Positions 7,446-14,475 of a stretch of DNA of 18,333 nucleotides are shown piece by piece; the first letter of the stretch is position 1; every line of letters starts with the position of its first letter. Location: NCBI GenBank assembly GCA_046484975.1, contig JAWOHX010000160.1:1-18333 (forward strand). The letters are read 5' to 3'. Both the position numbers and the translations under genes were made by a program. Source of the stretch: JAWOHX01 sp046484975. GTDB lineage: Bacteria; Bacillota; Clostridia; DUPQ01. The notes under the pieces were generated by a model, which was not told the DNA's origin, did not search any database, and worked only from the letters and a program-made list of their open reading frames with translations.

Positions 7446-9151
7446 ACAATATCCTCCTCCAGAGGGAGATCCATCATCATCATGGTATATTCCCCTGGCA
7501 CGGTTTCAAAAGACAGCCGCCCGTTATGGTCTTTGATGATTCCATGGCTGATGGAAAGACCCATTCCGGTTCCTTTGTCCGGTGGCTTTGTCGTGAAGAA
7601 GGGATCGAACAACCTCTCATGCAATTCTTCCGGAATCCCTCCCCCATTGTCCTTCACGCATATTCTGATCCATTTTTCCCCTTGCTCGGTGATTATCAGA
7701 CAACGGATGGAGATGATTTTGTCCATGTTGTCCCTGGGATATCTGTCATTCAGTGCATCCCTGGAATTGGTCAGTATATTCATCAGGACCTGCTGGATTT
7801 GCTGGCTTCGGCATTTTACAGGGGGCAACCCGGAAGGGATGTCGACATCCAATATAATATTGTCATGACGCATCAAGGTCTTCATCAGGGACAGCGTTCC
7901 ATGAATGATATCTTCAATCATTGCATAGCTGTGGGCTTTTTTGTCAAAACGGGAAAACTGAAGAAGACTCTTCACGATTTCCGTGATGCGGCTGCCCTCG
8001 CGGATAATTTCACTGGCATGACTTCGGCAGGATTCCTGTTCTGCTGTATCCAGGATCAATTCGGCATAGTTAATGATGCCGTTGATGGGATTGTTGATTT
8101 CATGTGCCACTCCGCCGGCAAGAGTTCCGATGGCTTCCAATTTCTGAGATTGCTGGAGATTGGCCTTTATTTCATCTTTCTCCCTCTCCAGAGCCTTTAA
8201 CGATGAGATATCCCTGACGAAAATAAGCAATGCATCTCTTGATTCGTATTGGAAGGGAGAGATAGAGAATGTCACATCCAGAAATATACCGTCTCCCCTT
8301 TTGATAACACCTTCGACATTGTGCTTTGGTTGGCGCTCATCATCAAGGATGAATATGACATCCTTCTCCAGGCTGTTGCGTTCAGAGCGGATAAAATCCC
8401 TGATAGGTTTCCCGAGCAAGTCCCCTTCCGTGGAAACGCCGAACATCCTCACCGCTTGCATATTGACGAAAGAGATTTTTCCGTCCGTTTCGACAAAAAT
8501 TGCATCCGGAGCGTTGCTCACAAGCTGCCTGTAACGGTTCTCACTTTCAAGAAGAAGGATAGACTGGTCATGATATTGATGCTGCCAAAGAAGAAGCTGG
8601 GACAACAACAGGGTCCCAAGGGGATAAATGATCAGCACGGGAAGGGAAATGGTGCGCAATACAGAAATGGCGATATCCCGGGGGAGGGAAAACATGCAAA
8701 GCAACATGACGACATGGATGAGGAGTCCCATTGCATACATCTCAAGCCATTTCCTTCGGCTGGACAGAAGTTTTTTAAAACGAAAATGGTGCCAGAAGGC
8801 ACCGATGGCAGCGGAGGACAAGATTGTCAGTATGCCGGGAGCAATTCCAAGTCCACCTTGAATGATCCGGTAAAGTATTGTCATGAAGGCGGTGACGGCA
8901 ACAGGGATTGCACCAAAAAACAAGCCGACGGTGCCGATGAAAATGGTGCGCGTGTCAAAAATGATGCCGTTATGTTGTTCTACAGAATTCATCATGATGA
9001 CAATGCCGATAAGACCTGGCAGCACACCGGTCCAGAGCAGAGCAAGGAGCTTGGTTTTCTTTTTATTGATGTACAAGAGGGTATAAATGAAACTCAAGGC
9101 CAACATAAGGGTCGCATTATTGATTAATTTTAGAAAAAACATCCTGTCCAT
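7442..9151 (-). CDS. Membrane sensor histidine kinase (5TMR-LYT sensor, PAS, HisKA, HATPase)
   Basis: This 569-residue kinase has an N-terminal membrane region of five to six helices (about 5-190). It carries the LytS-type 5TM receptor signature: N-x-x-x-x-FDTRTIFIGTVGLFFGAIP, with GGLGIAPG after it. A PAS domain follows (about 204-320), then a dimerisation domain with phospho-acceptor His350 in GGVAHEINNP. The ATPase domain has its N box around NILTNSRDAL (458-467), G1 DNGGGIP (501-507), F box DPFFTTK (516-522) and G2 GTGMGL (527-532). It is a group with PAS-linked kinases that have the HEINNP motif. It should autophosphorylate and pass phosphate to the HD-GYP regulator encoded immediately downstream. 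GAGGTGG lies three bases before the ATG. The 88 bases upstream contain no promoter I would stand behind. The signal sensed is unknown. Confidence 0.93.
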   Translation of the reverse strand: MDRMFFLKLINNATLMLALSFIYTLLYINKKKTKLLALLWTGVLPGLIGIVIMMNSVEQHNGIIFDTRTIFIGTVGLFFGAIPVAVTAFMTILYRIIQGGLGIAPGILTILSSAAIGAFWHHFRFKKLLSSRRKWLEMYAMGLLIHVVMLLCMFSLPRDIAISVLRTISLPVLIIYPLGTLLLSQLLLWQHQYHDQSILLLESENRYRQLVSNAPDAIFVETDGKISFVNMQAVRMFGVSTEGDLLGKPIRDFIRSERNSLEKDVIFILDDERQPKHNVEGVIKRGDGIFLDVTFSISPFQYESRDALLIFVRDISSLKALEREKDEIKANLQQSQKLEAIGTLAGGVAHEINNPINGIINYAELILDTAEQESCRSHASEIIREGSRITEIVKSLLQFSRFDKKAHSYAMIEDIIHGTLSLMKTLMRHDNIILDVDIPSGLPPVKCRSQQIQQVLMNILTNSRDALNDRYPRDNMDKIISIRCLIITEQGEKWIRICVKDNGGGIPEELHERLFDPFFTTKPPDKGTGMGLSISHGIIKDHNGRLSFETVPGEYTMMMMDLPLEEDIV

Positions 9152-9185
9152 TGTCCACCTCGTTAATATGAGACAACCTATTGAA

Positions 9186-9215
9186 GCATATTTTCATTTG
9201 ACTTTTTTGATATGC
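9186..9215. repeat. Short inverted repeat upstream of the kinase gene
   Basis: GCATAT at 9186-9191 and its inverse ATATGC at 9210-9215 flank an 18-base AT-rich spacer, in the 88-base gap before the histidine kinase start. It could be an operator or chance, since the arms are only six bases and the region is AT-rich. Confidence 0.2.
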
Positions 9216-9239
9216 AAATTTTTGTCCCCTGTACTGAAA

Positions 9240-10178
9240 TCAAGGATTGAATAATTCCAGATAAGCTCCATAACCCTCTTCCTCCAACTTTGAAAGCGGG
9301 ATAAAACGCAGGGAAGCGCTGTTGATGCAATAGCGCAGGCCTCCCTTGTCCTTGGGACCGTCCTTGAAGACATGGCCCAGGTGGGAAGCTGATTTCTGGC
9401 TTCTGACTTCAATTCTGGACATTCCGTGGCCTTTATCAATCTTTTCCTCAATGATATCATTACTCAACGGCTTGGTAAAACTCGGCCATCCACAGCCGGA
9501 ATCAAACTTGTCGGAGGAAGTGAACAAGGGATCCCCCGTGATGACATCCACATAAAGACCAGGGTCCTTGTTGTCCCAGTACATGTTGCTGAAAGGGGGT
9601 TCGGTTGCATTTTCCCGGGTGACGGCATATTGGATGGGAGTCAGTTTTTTTCTGAGGGATTCCTCTGAGACTTCACGGATGATCTCATTCGCAGCAGCCA
9701 GGTTGATATGGCAGTATCCGCCCGGGTTCTTGTCCAGGTAATCCTGGTGATATTCCTCGGCCGTCCCATAATTTTCAAGGGGGAGTGCTTCCACCGCCAG
9801 CGGTTTTCTGTGTTTCTTGCTTTCCCCTTCCAGAAACCCTTGTATGAGGGCAAGGTCCTCCGGATCGGTGTAATAAATACCCGTCCGGTACTGGACGCCG
9901 GTGTCATTCCCCTGCTTGTTCACTGAAGTAGGGTCGATAATTCTGAAAAAGAAGGCCAAAAGCCCGGGAAGGGAAAGAATCTCCGGGTTGTAGGAAACAC
10001 GCACGGCTTCGGCATGTCCGGTCCCCCTGCGGCACACATCCTCATATGTGGGTTCATTGGTTTTCCCGTTGGCATATCCGGTGCTTGTTTCGATGACCCC
10101 GGGTATTTTTTTCAAAAAAGCTTGTACTCCCCAGAAGCATCCTCCGGCCAGGTATATTTCCTTGTGTGTGCTTGTCAT
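9240..10178 (-). CDS. msrAB: Fused peptide methionine sulfoxide reductase MsrA-MsrB
   Basis: This 312-residue bifunctional enzyme repairs both stereoisomers of methionine sulfoxide in proteins. The N-terminal MsrA part (about 5-165) has its catalytic cysteine Cys14 in GGCFWG. Further landmarks are GTGHAEAV, GVQYRTGIYY and a probable recycling Cys156 in GGYCHINL. The C-terminal MsrB part (about 178-310) has FDSGCGWPSF, RSQKSASHLGHVF and the catalytic Cys284 in RYCINSASLRF. MsrB Cys229 lies in GCGWPSF and may act as resolving cysteine. The two CxxC zinc-binding pairs of zinc-type MsrB are absent. No signal peptide or lipobox is present, so it is cytoplasmic. An AGGAGG site lies nine bases before the ATG. 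A weak promoter-like pair (TTGTTT at 10232-10237 and TAAATT at 10208-10213 on the minus strand, 18-base spacer) may serve it. It stands alone between two operons on the same strand. Confidence 0.95.
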   Translation of the reverse strand: MTSTHKEIYLAGGCFWGVQAFLKKIPGVIETSTGYANGKTNEPTYEDVCRRGTGHAEAVRVSYNPEILSLPGLLAFFFRIIDPTSVNKQGNDTGVQYRTGIYYTDPEDLALIQGFLEGESKKHRKPLAVEALPLENYGTAEEYHQDYLDKNPGGYCHINLAAANEIIREVSEESLRKKLTPIQYAVTRENATEPPFSNMYWDNKDPGLYVDVITGDPLFTSSDKFDSGCGWPSFTKPLSNDIIEEKIDKGHGMSRIEVRSQKSASHLGHVFKDGPKDKGGLRYCINSASLRFIPLSKLEEEGYGAYLELFNP

Positions 10179-10258
10179 GTCCTTTATCCTCCTATGGCAT
10201 ATACATTAATTTACCCGAATGAAGAAGGAGAAAACAAATTGGGGGCTTTGACGGGTTT

Positions 10259-10822
10259 TCAGAACACATAGGGAATCAGGCGCTTTGTCTCACGGGCATA
10301 CTGGGTGAATTCTTCTTCATAATGTTTTCTCAGAAATTTTTCCTCTATGATGATTCTGTAAGAAAAAGCAGCCAGAGGGAAAAGAAAGGCAAATCCGGAG
10401 GAGACCGGATGGTTGAACGCAACAGCCACTCCCAGGAAGCAAAGGAGCTCTCCGAGATAACTGGGATGACGGATGAGGGAATAGAGGCCTTCCTTGTAAA
10501 GTCCGTTGCCGTTTGCAAGCCCCACATCGATGGAGAAGGCTTTCCCCAACTGATGGATGGCTGTCATCCGGATTATGATCCCCATGGGAATCAAAAAGAG
10601 AGAAAGGGACCTGAACCAGTTGAAATCCTCCATAAATGCCTGCCGCCCTTCAGCGGAAAGAGCGATGCCGCCGAACATGCCCGTTACGATGAGTGCCACC
10701 ATTACGTACTTGGAGTGATGTTCGCCCTTTCTCCTGCCTTTTTTGCTGCCCCGGCAAAGGAGAACATACATGTCGCAGACCAGCCAAATCCCCAGAGCCA
10801 CCCAGAAAAAACTATGCGCCAT
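10259..10822 (-). CDS. Small membrane methyltransferase of the isoprenylcysteine carboxyl methyltransferase type
   Basis: This 187-residue protein has about four to five hydrophobic segments. Its C-terminal half carries the ICMT/PEMT-type pattern: GLYxxIRHPSYLGELL with RHP at 118-120, then the paired glutamates in RIIIEEKFLRKHYEEEF (160-161), and the end YARETKRLIPYVF. Members of this family use S-adenosylmethionine to methylate lipid or small membrane-associated acceptors; the acceptor here cannot be predicted. The frame is open further upstream, to 10876. ATG 10822 is preferred because GGAGGA lies four bases before it, and the hydrophobic N-terminus MAHSFFWVALGIWLV begins there. This start lies 11 bases inside the end of the UV endonuclease gene, so it is the third gene of that operon. 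A functional link to DNA repair is not obvious. Confidence 0.8.
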   Translation of the reverse strand: MAHSFFWVALGIWLVCDMYVLLCRGSKKGRRKGEHHSKYVMVALIVTGMFGGIALSAEGRQAFMEDFNWFRSLSLFLIPMGIIIRMTAIHQLGKAFSIDVGLANGNGLYKEGLYSLIRHPSYLGELLCFLGVAVAFNHPVSSGFAFLFPLAAFSYRIIIEEKFLRKHYEEEFTQYARETKRLIPYVF

Positions 10823-12092
10823 TGATTCCTCCGTTGAAATGAAAATAATGGGATTGGATGAGATATTCCTCCTCATATGCCAATGCCAGTCCGTACAGGT
10901 AACGGTTGACAGCGGAAAGACTCAATGTGTTGGCCATGAACTTTTCGAATCTTGATTGGAATGCCTCTGATTCCTTCTTCGTGGCCTTTTCTTTCAGGTG
11001 TCCCCAGATGTGGAGGAGGGTGTTGGCCTGGTTCCCCTGATCCTGCTGAAGGGAAAGGGTCTTTTCCAGGGATGTGTAAAATGAAACAGCCAAGTCTGCA
11101 GGGTTGATGTTCTGCCGGAAAAGGGCGCTGATATCCTTGTATCGGGCATATGATTGGGACATTGTCAAATATTTGTACCTTGCCCATTGCTTCTCAAGGG
11201 TGTTTTTCCGGATGCCGGGATCTGTTGCATGTATGCATTTGAGAGCGGAAAGGTTTTTATCCTTGACCTCCAGCATGATGTCAATGGGCTCATTGGGAAG
11301 AGAACGGTAAAAATCCAGGAACCCCTCCAGTCTGATAGAAGTGGAATGGGAGCCCCTTCTGCCGCTTCCTTGCTGGGAATAATGGATTTTTTGTATGCCG
11401 TCCCGATGGCCCCAGGTTCTCCGGCAAGCATCCAGAATCTCCAGAAGAGGCTTTCCGGAAGGCCCGGGGTTGAGGGCATGGTGGAAGACATCGAAGACAA
11501 CTGGCAACTGGGTTTCCCTGTTGATTTCCAGCACGTCCTCCACATTGAACCGAAGCTCGTCATTTTCTATGACCAGACGGTCCAGGGCTCCTTCACTCAG
11601 AAATTCCAGGTTATGGACAAACCTCTTCATGGCGGATTTCTTGTCTCCGTAGACCCCGCCGATATGAATGACGATTTTGTGAGAGACACCAAGCCCAAGA
11701 GCATGGAGAAACAGATGATGGTATTCAATATCCGCAAGAGAGCGGGAAACAACATCCGTGTTTTCCGCGTTCAAGACCGTATATTGCCCGGGATGCATGG
11801 AAACACGGATATTCCCGTTTCTTGTTTTTTCTCCAATGGCATCAAAGATATTTCGGAACTTTCCAAACCAATCGAAAGAGACAGAAGGATGGGAGGCCAG
11901 CGGGATGATGTCGGAGCTCATTCTGAACAGCCTGATATCATTGCTGAGATTGTATTCCATCATCCGGTCAAGGACAGTGAGGTTGTGGAGTGTTGCATTC
12001 TCCAATGAAGCACAGGAAGCGTTCGCAAGCCGGACACTTTTCATTGTTACATCTGTTTCGCCCAGTACTTTACATGCATAACCGATCGCCAC
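10812..12092 (-). CDS. uvsE: UV damage endonuclease (UvdE/UvsE) with C-terminal DUF1722/YbgA-like extension
   Basis: This 426-residue protein nicks DNA 5' to UV photoproducts as the first step of an alternative excision repair. Residues about 1-295 are the UvdE TIM barrel. Family motifs include GYACK near the N-terminus, RLFRMSSDIIPLASH (54-68), RVSMHPGQY with His100, VIHIGGVYGDK with His143, VIENDE with Glu176, VVFDVFHHALNPG (198-210) and LEVKDKNLSALK (274-285). These supply the His, Glu and Asp ligands of the metal site. Single-domain members run about 280-330 residues, so roughly 120 residues are extra. Residues 300-420 read KQWARYKYLTMSQSYARYKD, then NQANTLLHIWGHLKEKATKKE, then EEEYLIQSHYF. 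This is the pattern of DUF1722, the domain of E. coli YbgA, by eye. The start is GTG, three bases after the stop of the cyclic-di-GMP gene, with only a weak ribosome site, so it is probably coupled. Confidence 0.93.
   Translation of the reverse strand: MAIGYACKVLGETDVTMKSVRLANASCASLENATLHNLTVLDRMMEYNLSNDIRLFRMSSDIIPLASHPSVSFDWFGKFRNIFDAIGEKTRNGNIRVSMHPGQYTVLNAENTDVVSRSLADIEYHHLFLHALGLGVSHKIVIHIGGVYGDKKSAMKRFVHNLEFLSEGALDRLVIENDELRFNVEDVLEINRETQLPVVFDVFHHALNPGPSGKPLLEILDACRRTWGHRDGIQKIHYSQQGSGRRGSHSTSIRLEGFLDFYRSLPNEPIDIMLEVKDKNLSALKCIHATDPGIRKNTLEKQWARYKYLTMSQSYARYKDISALFRQNINPADLAVSFYTSLEKTLSLQQDQGNQANTLLHIWGHLKEKATKKESEAFQSRFEKFMANTLSLSAVNRYLYGLALAYEEEYLIQSHYFHFNGGINGA
10827..10832 (-). promoter_or_regulatory. 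Ribosome binding site fixing the methyltransferase start
   Basis: GGAGGA on the minus strand lies four bases before ATG 10822, inside the last codons of the UV endonuclease gene. It selects this start over the upstream in-frame ATG at 10876 and implies translational coupling. Confidence 0.75.
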
Positions 12093-12095
12093 GGC

Positions 12096-14357
12096 TCAGT
12101 CACTCCAAGTTTCATTGAGGATTTTTTCTATAAAAATCTTCGATAGTTCCGGATCAAATTGTTTCCCGGCATTCAACTGGAGATTCCTGATGGCAGTATC
12201 GTGTCCTAATGTCTCACGGTACGGGTGGCTGTTCATCATGTCATCATAAGCCTCTGCCAGTTGTACAATCCGTGACTGCAGGGGAATTTGCCGGTTCTTC
12301 AGTCCTTTTGGGTAGCCTGAGCCATCCCAGTTTTCGTGATGAGCCAATACATATATCGCAATCTCGGAGAATTCATTGATGGAACTGAGGATACGATATC
12401 CGATCTCGGCATGCCGCTGTATTTCATCCCATTCATCATGGGACAATGAAGTTGCTTTGTTGAGAATCTCATCTTTGATGGCAATCTTTCCGATGTCATG
12501 CATGGTGCCTAGAACTCTAAGCTCATTCAGTTCCTTTTTCCCGAGGTTCAAAGCCATGCCCATTTTCAAACAGAACTGGCTCACTGACAAGGAGTGGTCT
12601 TTTTCCCTGGAGCATCTCTCATACAATGTGTTCATCATCATGGACAATGCTTTTTTTTTCATTGCGGGGCTTTCGTGCAATTTACTGTGGTACATTTCAT
12701 CTTCCGCCTTATGGAGGACATCATGAATTTCCTCTTCTTTTTTTATCTTGGTGTGGCATCCGAAAGATGCGGAAAGAGGAATGGAATCCACGGACTCTTT
12801 CGACAGTTGCTGTTGAATACGATGAATCATTGCTTTGGCCTGTTCCGGTGTCGTCCGGGGAAGCAGCATGGTTAATTCATCTCCTCCAAAACGCGCAATA
12901 ATGTCATCCGCCCTACAGCCTTCCTTGATGATATGGGATATTTTCTTCAACAACAGGTCTCCTGTTTGGTGCCCATAGGCATCATTGGCCAGTTTCAGAC
13001 CGTTGACATCCGACATGACCAGGGTCAGCGGGTAATTCCTTGCCGTATCCAGCCTTTTCACTTCCTCTTCAAAAAACCTTCTATTATAGAGCCCGGTGAG
13101 CGGGTCATGGTAACTGAGATATTCAATCTCTTTGTTTCTCCTGATGTCTTCAGTGATGTCGGAGAAGACAACGACCATTCCCAGGATATTGCCGGTATGG
13201 TCTTTGATGGGGGAAGCTTTGCCTTGGATGATGATCTGCAAGTCCGTTTTCTGGGATTGGAGCAGCTCCTCGGAAAAAGCCAGGGTCTCCCCATGGTTGA
13301 TGACTGCAGAGAGAATATCCTTGCCACCCGAGAGCCGGAATATCTGGCTCAAGGGCCTTCCGAAAGCATCTTTTTCTTTTACACCGGTATATTCCTCCGC
13401 GGACCGGCTCATGTTCCTCACGAGACCGATCCTGTCGGTGGAGATGACCCCATTCTCCACACTGGACAAAGTGACCCGCAAATAGTCCTTCTCTTGTTTC
13501 AGTTGTTGGTCCGCCTGGATACTCCCGATGACATCAAGGGCACAATTCATCAGAAGGGTCAGTTGCCAGATGTCGTTCTCGTGGAATCTCCGGTTCTTCT
13601 TTGCGACGCAAATCCATGCTACCGTGGAGCTGCGGACCCGTATGGGGACCCACAGAAACGGCCCCGAGACGACTGGTTTGTTGTTTGCGGTGGCCCGGAT
13701 GCGGGCCAACTGTGTCTGTGCATCCGCAGTGGGATTGTCGTATTTATGGGCCTTCAACTCAAATCGTCCCGTTTGGGAATCAAACAGGTAGATACATCCG
13801 GTTTCACTATGGGTGAGCTTGATCGCCTGGTGCAAGGTATTGCTAAGAACCTCTTCGGGATGTTTGCCTCTGCTTTGCAGGATTTGAATCAGGGTTGCAT
13901 TTCTTTTTGCATTTTGCCTGACCTCTTTTTCAATGGACCTTCTTTTCGTGATATCTTCGCCGGAAGACAGTATTCCGGCGATATTCCCGTTTTCATCCTT
14001 TACCGGGGTATTTTTCCAGACAATCAGGTGTAATTCCCCGTCTTTTGAAAGGATATGGTTTTCAGCACTCTCATGAAGCAAGTCCCCGTTGCAGATGGAG
14101 GAGAGGATTTTTTTTACCCGGGACTTTTCCTTGGAGGGGATGAACCTGTCAACCCATTTTTCCCCAAGGATTTCCTGTTCCTCGTACCCCAGGAGTTCAC
14201 TTGCCCTTTTATTCACCAGCCTGACGATGAGGTTGCAGTCCATAACCAAAAACATGGTGGTGGCGATATCCAAATATTGCCTCATCATGTCCCGTTGTTT
14301 GATCAATTCCAGGATATCGGTGGTGTCGGAAGGATGTTCACTTGTGCCAACATTCAT
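12096..14357 (-). CDS. PAS-GAF-PAS-GGDEF-HD-GYP protein, probable bifunctional cyclic-di-GMP enzyme
   Basis: This 753-residue cytoplasmic protein has no clear membrane segment. In order it has PAS (about 20-140, ending SSGEDITKRR), a GAF-like domain (about 150-285), a second PAS (about 286-405, ending VVFSDITEDIRR), GGDEF (about 410-560) and HD-GYP (about 575-753). The GGDEF part has DPLTGLYNRRFF, and its signature is GGDEL (491-495) rather than GGDEF. An inhibitory-site RxxD (Arg482-Asp485) lies exactly five residues before it. The HD-GYP part has MHDIGK (His620, Asp621) and HHENWDGSGYPKGL with GYP at 681-683. It may therefore both make and degrade cyclic-di-GMP, with product feedback. The ATG follows TAGGA by several bases. 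It is first in an operon with uvsE and a membrane methyltransferase. An A9 run joins the GGDEF and HD-GYP parts. Confidence 0.92.
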   Translation of the reverse strand: MNVGTSEHPSDTTDILELIKQRDMMRQYLDIATTMFLVMDCNLIVRLVNKRASELLGYEEQEILGEKWVDRFIPSKEKSRVKKILSSICNGDLLHESAENHILSKDGELHLIVWKNTPVKDENGNIAGILSSGEDITKRRSIEKEVRQNAKRNATLIQILQSRGKHPEEVLSNTLHQAIKLTHSETGCIYLFDSQTGRFELKAHKYDNPTADAQTQLARIRATANNKPVVSGPFLWVPIRVRSSTVAWICVAKKNRRFHENDIWQLTLLMNCALDVIGSIQADQQLKQEKDYLRVTLSSVENGVISTDRIGLVRNMSRSAEEYTGVKEKDAFGRPLSQIFRLSGGKDILSAVINHGETLAFSEELLQSQKTDLQIIIQGKASPIKDHTGNILGMVVVFSDITEDIRRNKEIEYLSYHDPLTGLYNRRFFEEEVKRLDTARNYPLTLVMSDVNGLKLANDAYGHQTGDLLLKKISHIIKEGCRADDIIARFGGDELTMLLPRTTPEQAKAMIHRIQQQLSKESVDSIPLSASFGCHTKIKKEEEIHDVLHKAEDEMYHSKLHESPAMKKKALSMMMNTLYERCSREKDHSLSVSQFCLKMGMALNLGKKELNELRVLGTMHDIGKIAIKDEILNKATSLSHDEWDEIQRHAEIGYRILSSINEFSEIAIYVLAHHENWDGSGYPKGLKNRQIPLQSRIVQLAEAYDDMMNSHPYRETLGHDTAIRNLQLNAGKQFDPELSKIFIEKILNETWSD

Positions 14358-14419
14358 GGATAATCCTACCTTTGTATAAGTACATCCAATATTGTCAGTC
14401 CATGCCTTATATTCATTAC

Positions 14420-14448
14420 ATTATATTGCATTCTGCAAAGAAGCACAA
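14420..14448 (-). promoter_or_regulatory. Candidate promoter of the cyclic-di-GMP/uvsE operon
   Basis: On the minus strand, TTGTGC (14448-14443) and a consensus TATAAT (14425-14420) are separated by 17 bases. It lies directly after the T-run of the preceding gene's terminator, and about 60 bases before the ATG at 14357. The -10 and spacing are ideal; the -35 matches three of six positions. Confidence 0.5.
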
Positions 14449-14475
14449 TAAAAAGCCTGTTACAGGACTGGCTTT
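14447..14475 (-). terminator. Intrinsic terminator of the hydantoinase/oxoprolinase-like gene
   Basis: On the minus strand the hairpin AG(t)CCTG-TAA-CAGGCT is followed at once by a T-rich tail (TTTTTATTG). An alternative outer stem pairs AAAGCC with GGCTTT. The loop TAA is the gene's own stop codon, so the terminator begins inside the coding region. The stem is short, but its location right before a promoter for the next operon supports it. Confidence 0.6.

Noticed and set aside
8249..9127. 292-codon open frame on the plus strand
   Set aside because: Antisense to the histidine kinase gene; strongly charged, low-complexity translation with no recognisable domain.
11154..12008. 284-codon open frame on the plus strand
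   Set aside because: Antisense to the UV endonuclease gene; no recognisable domain.
12933..14033. 366-codon open frame on the plus strand
   Set aside because: Lies wholly antisense to the PAS-GAF-PAS-GGDEF-HD-GYP gene, whose domains are clear; composition is a codon-bias mirror with no family pattern.
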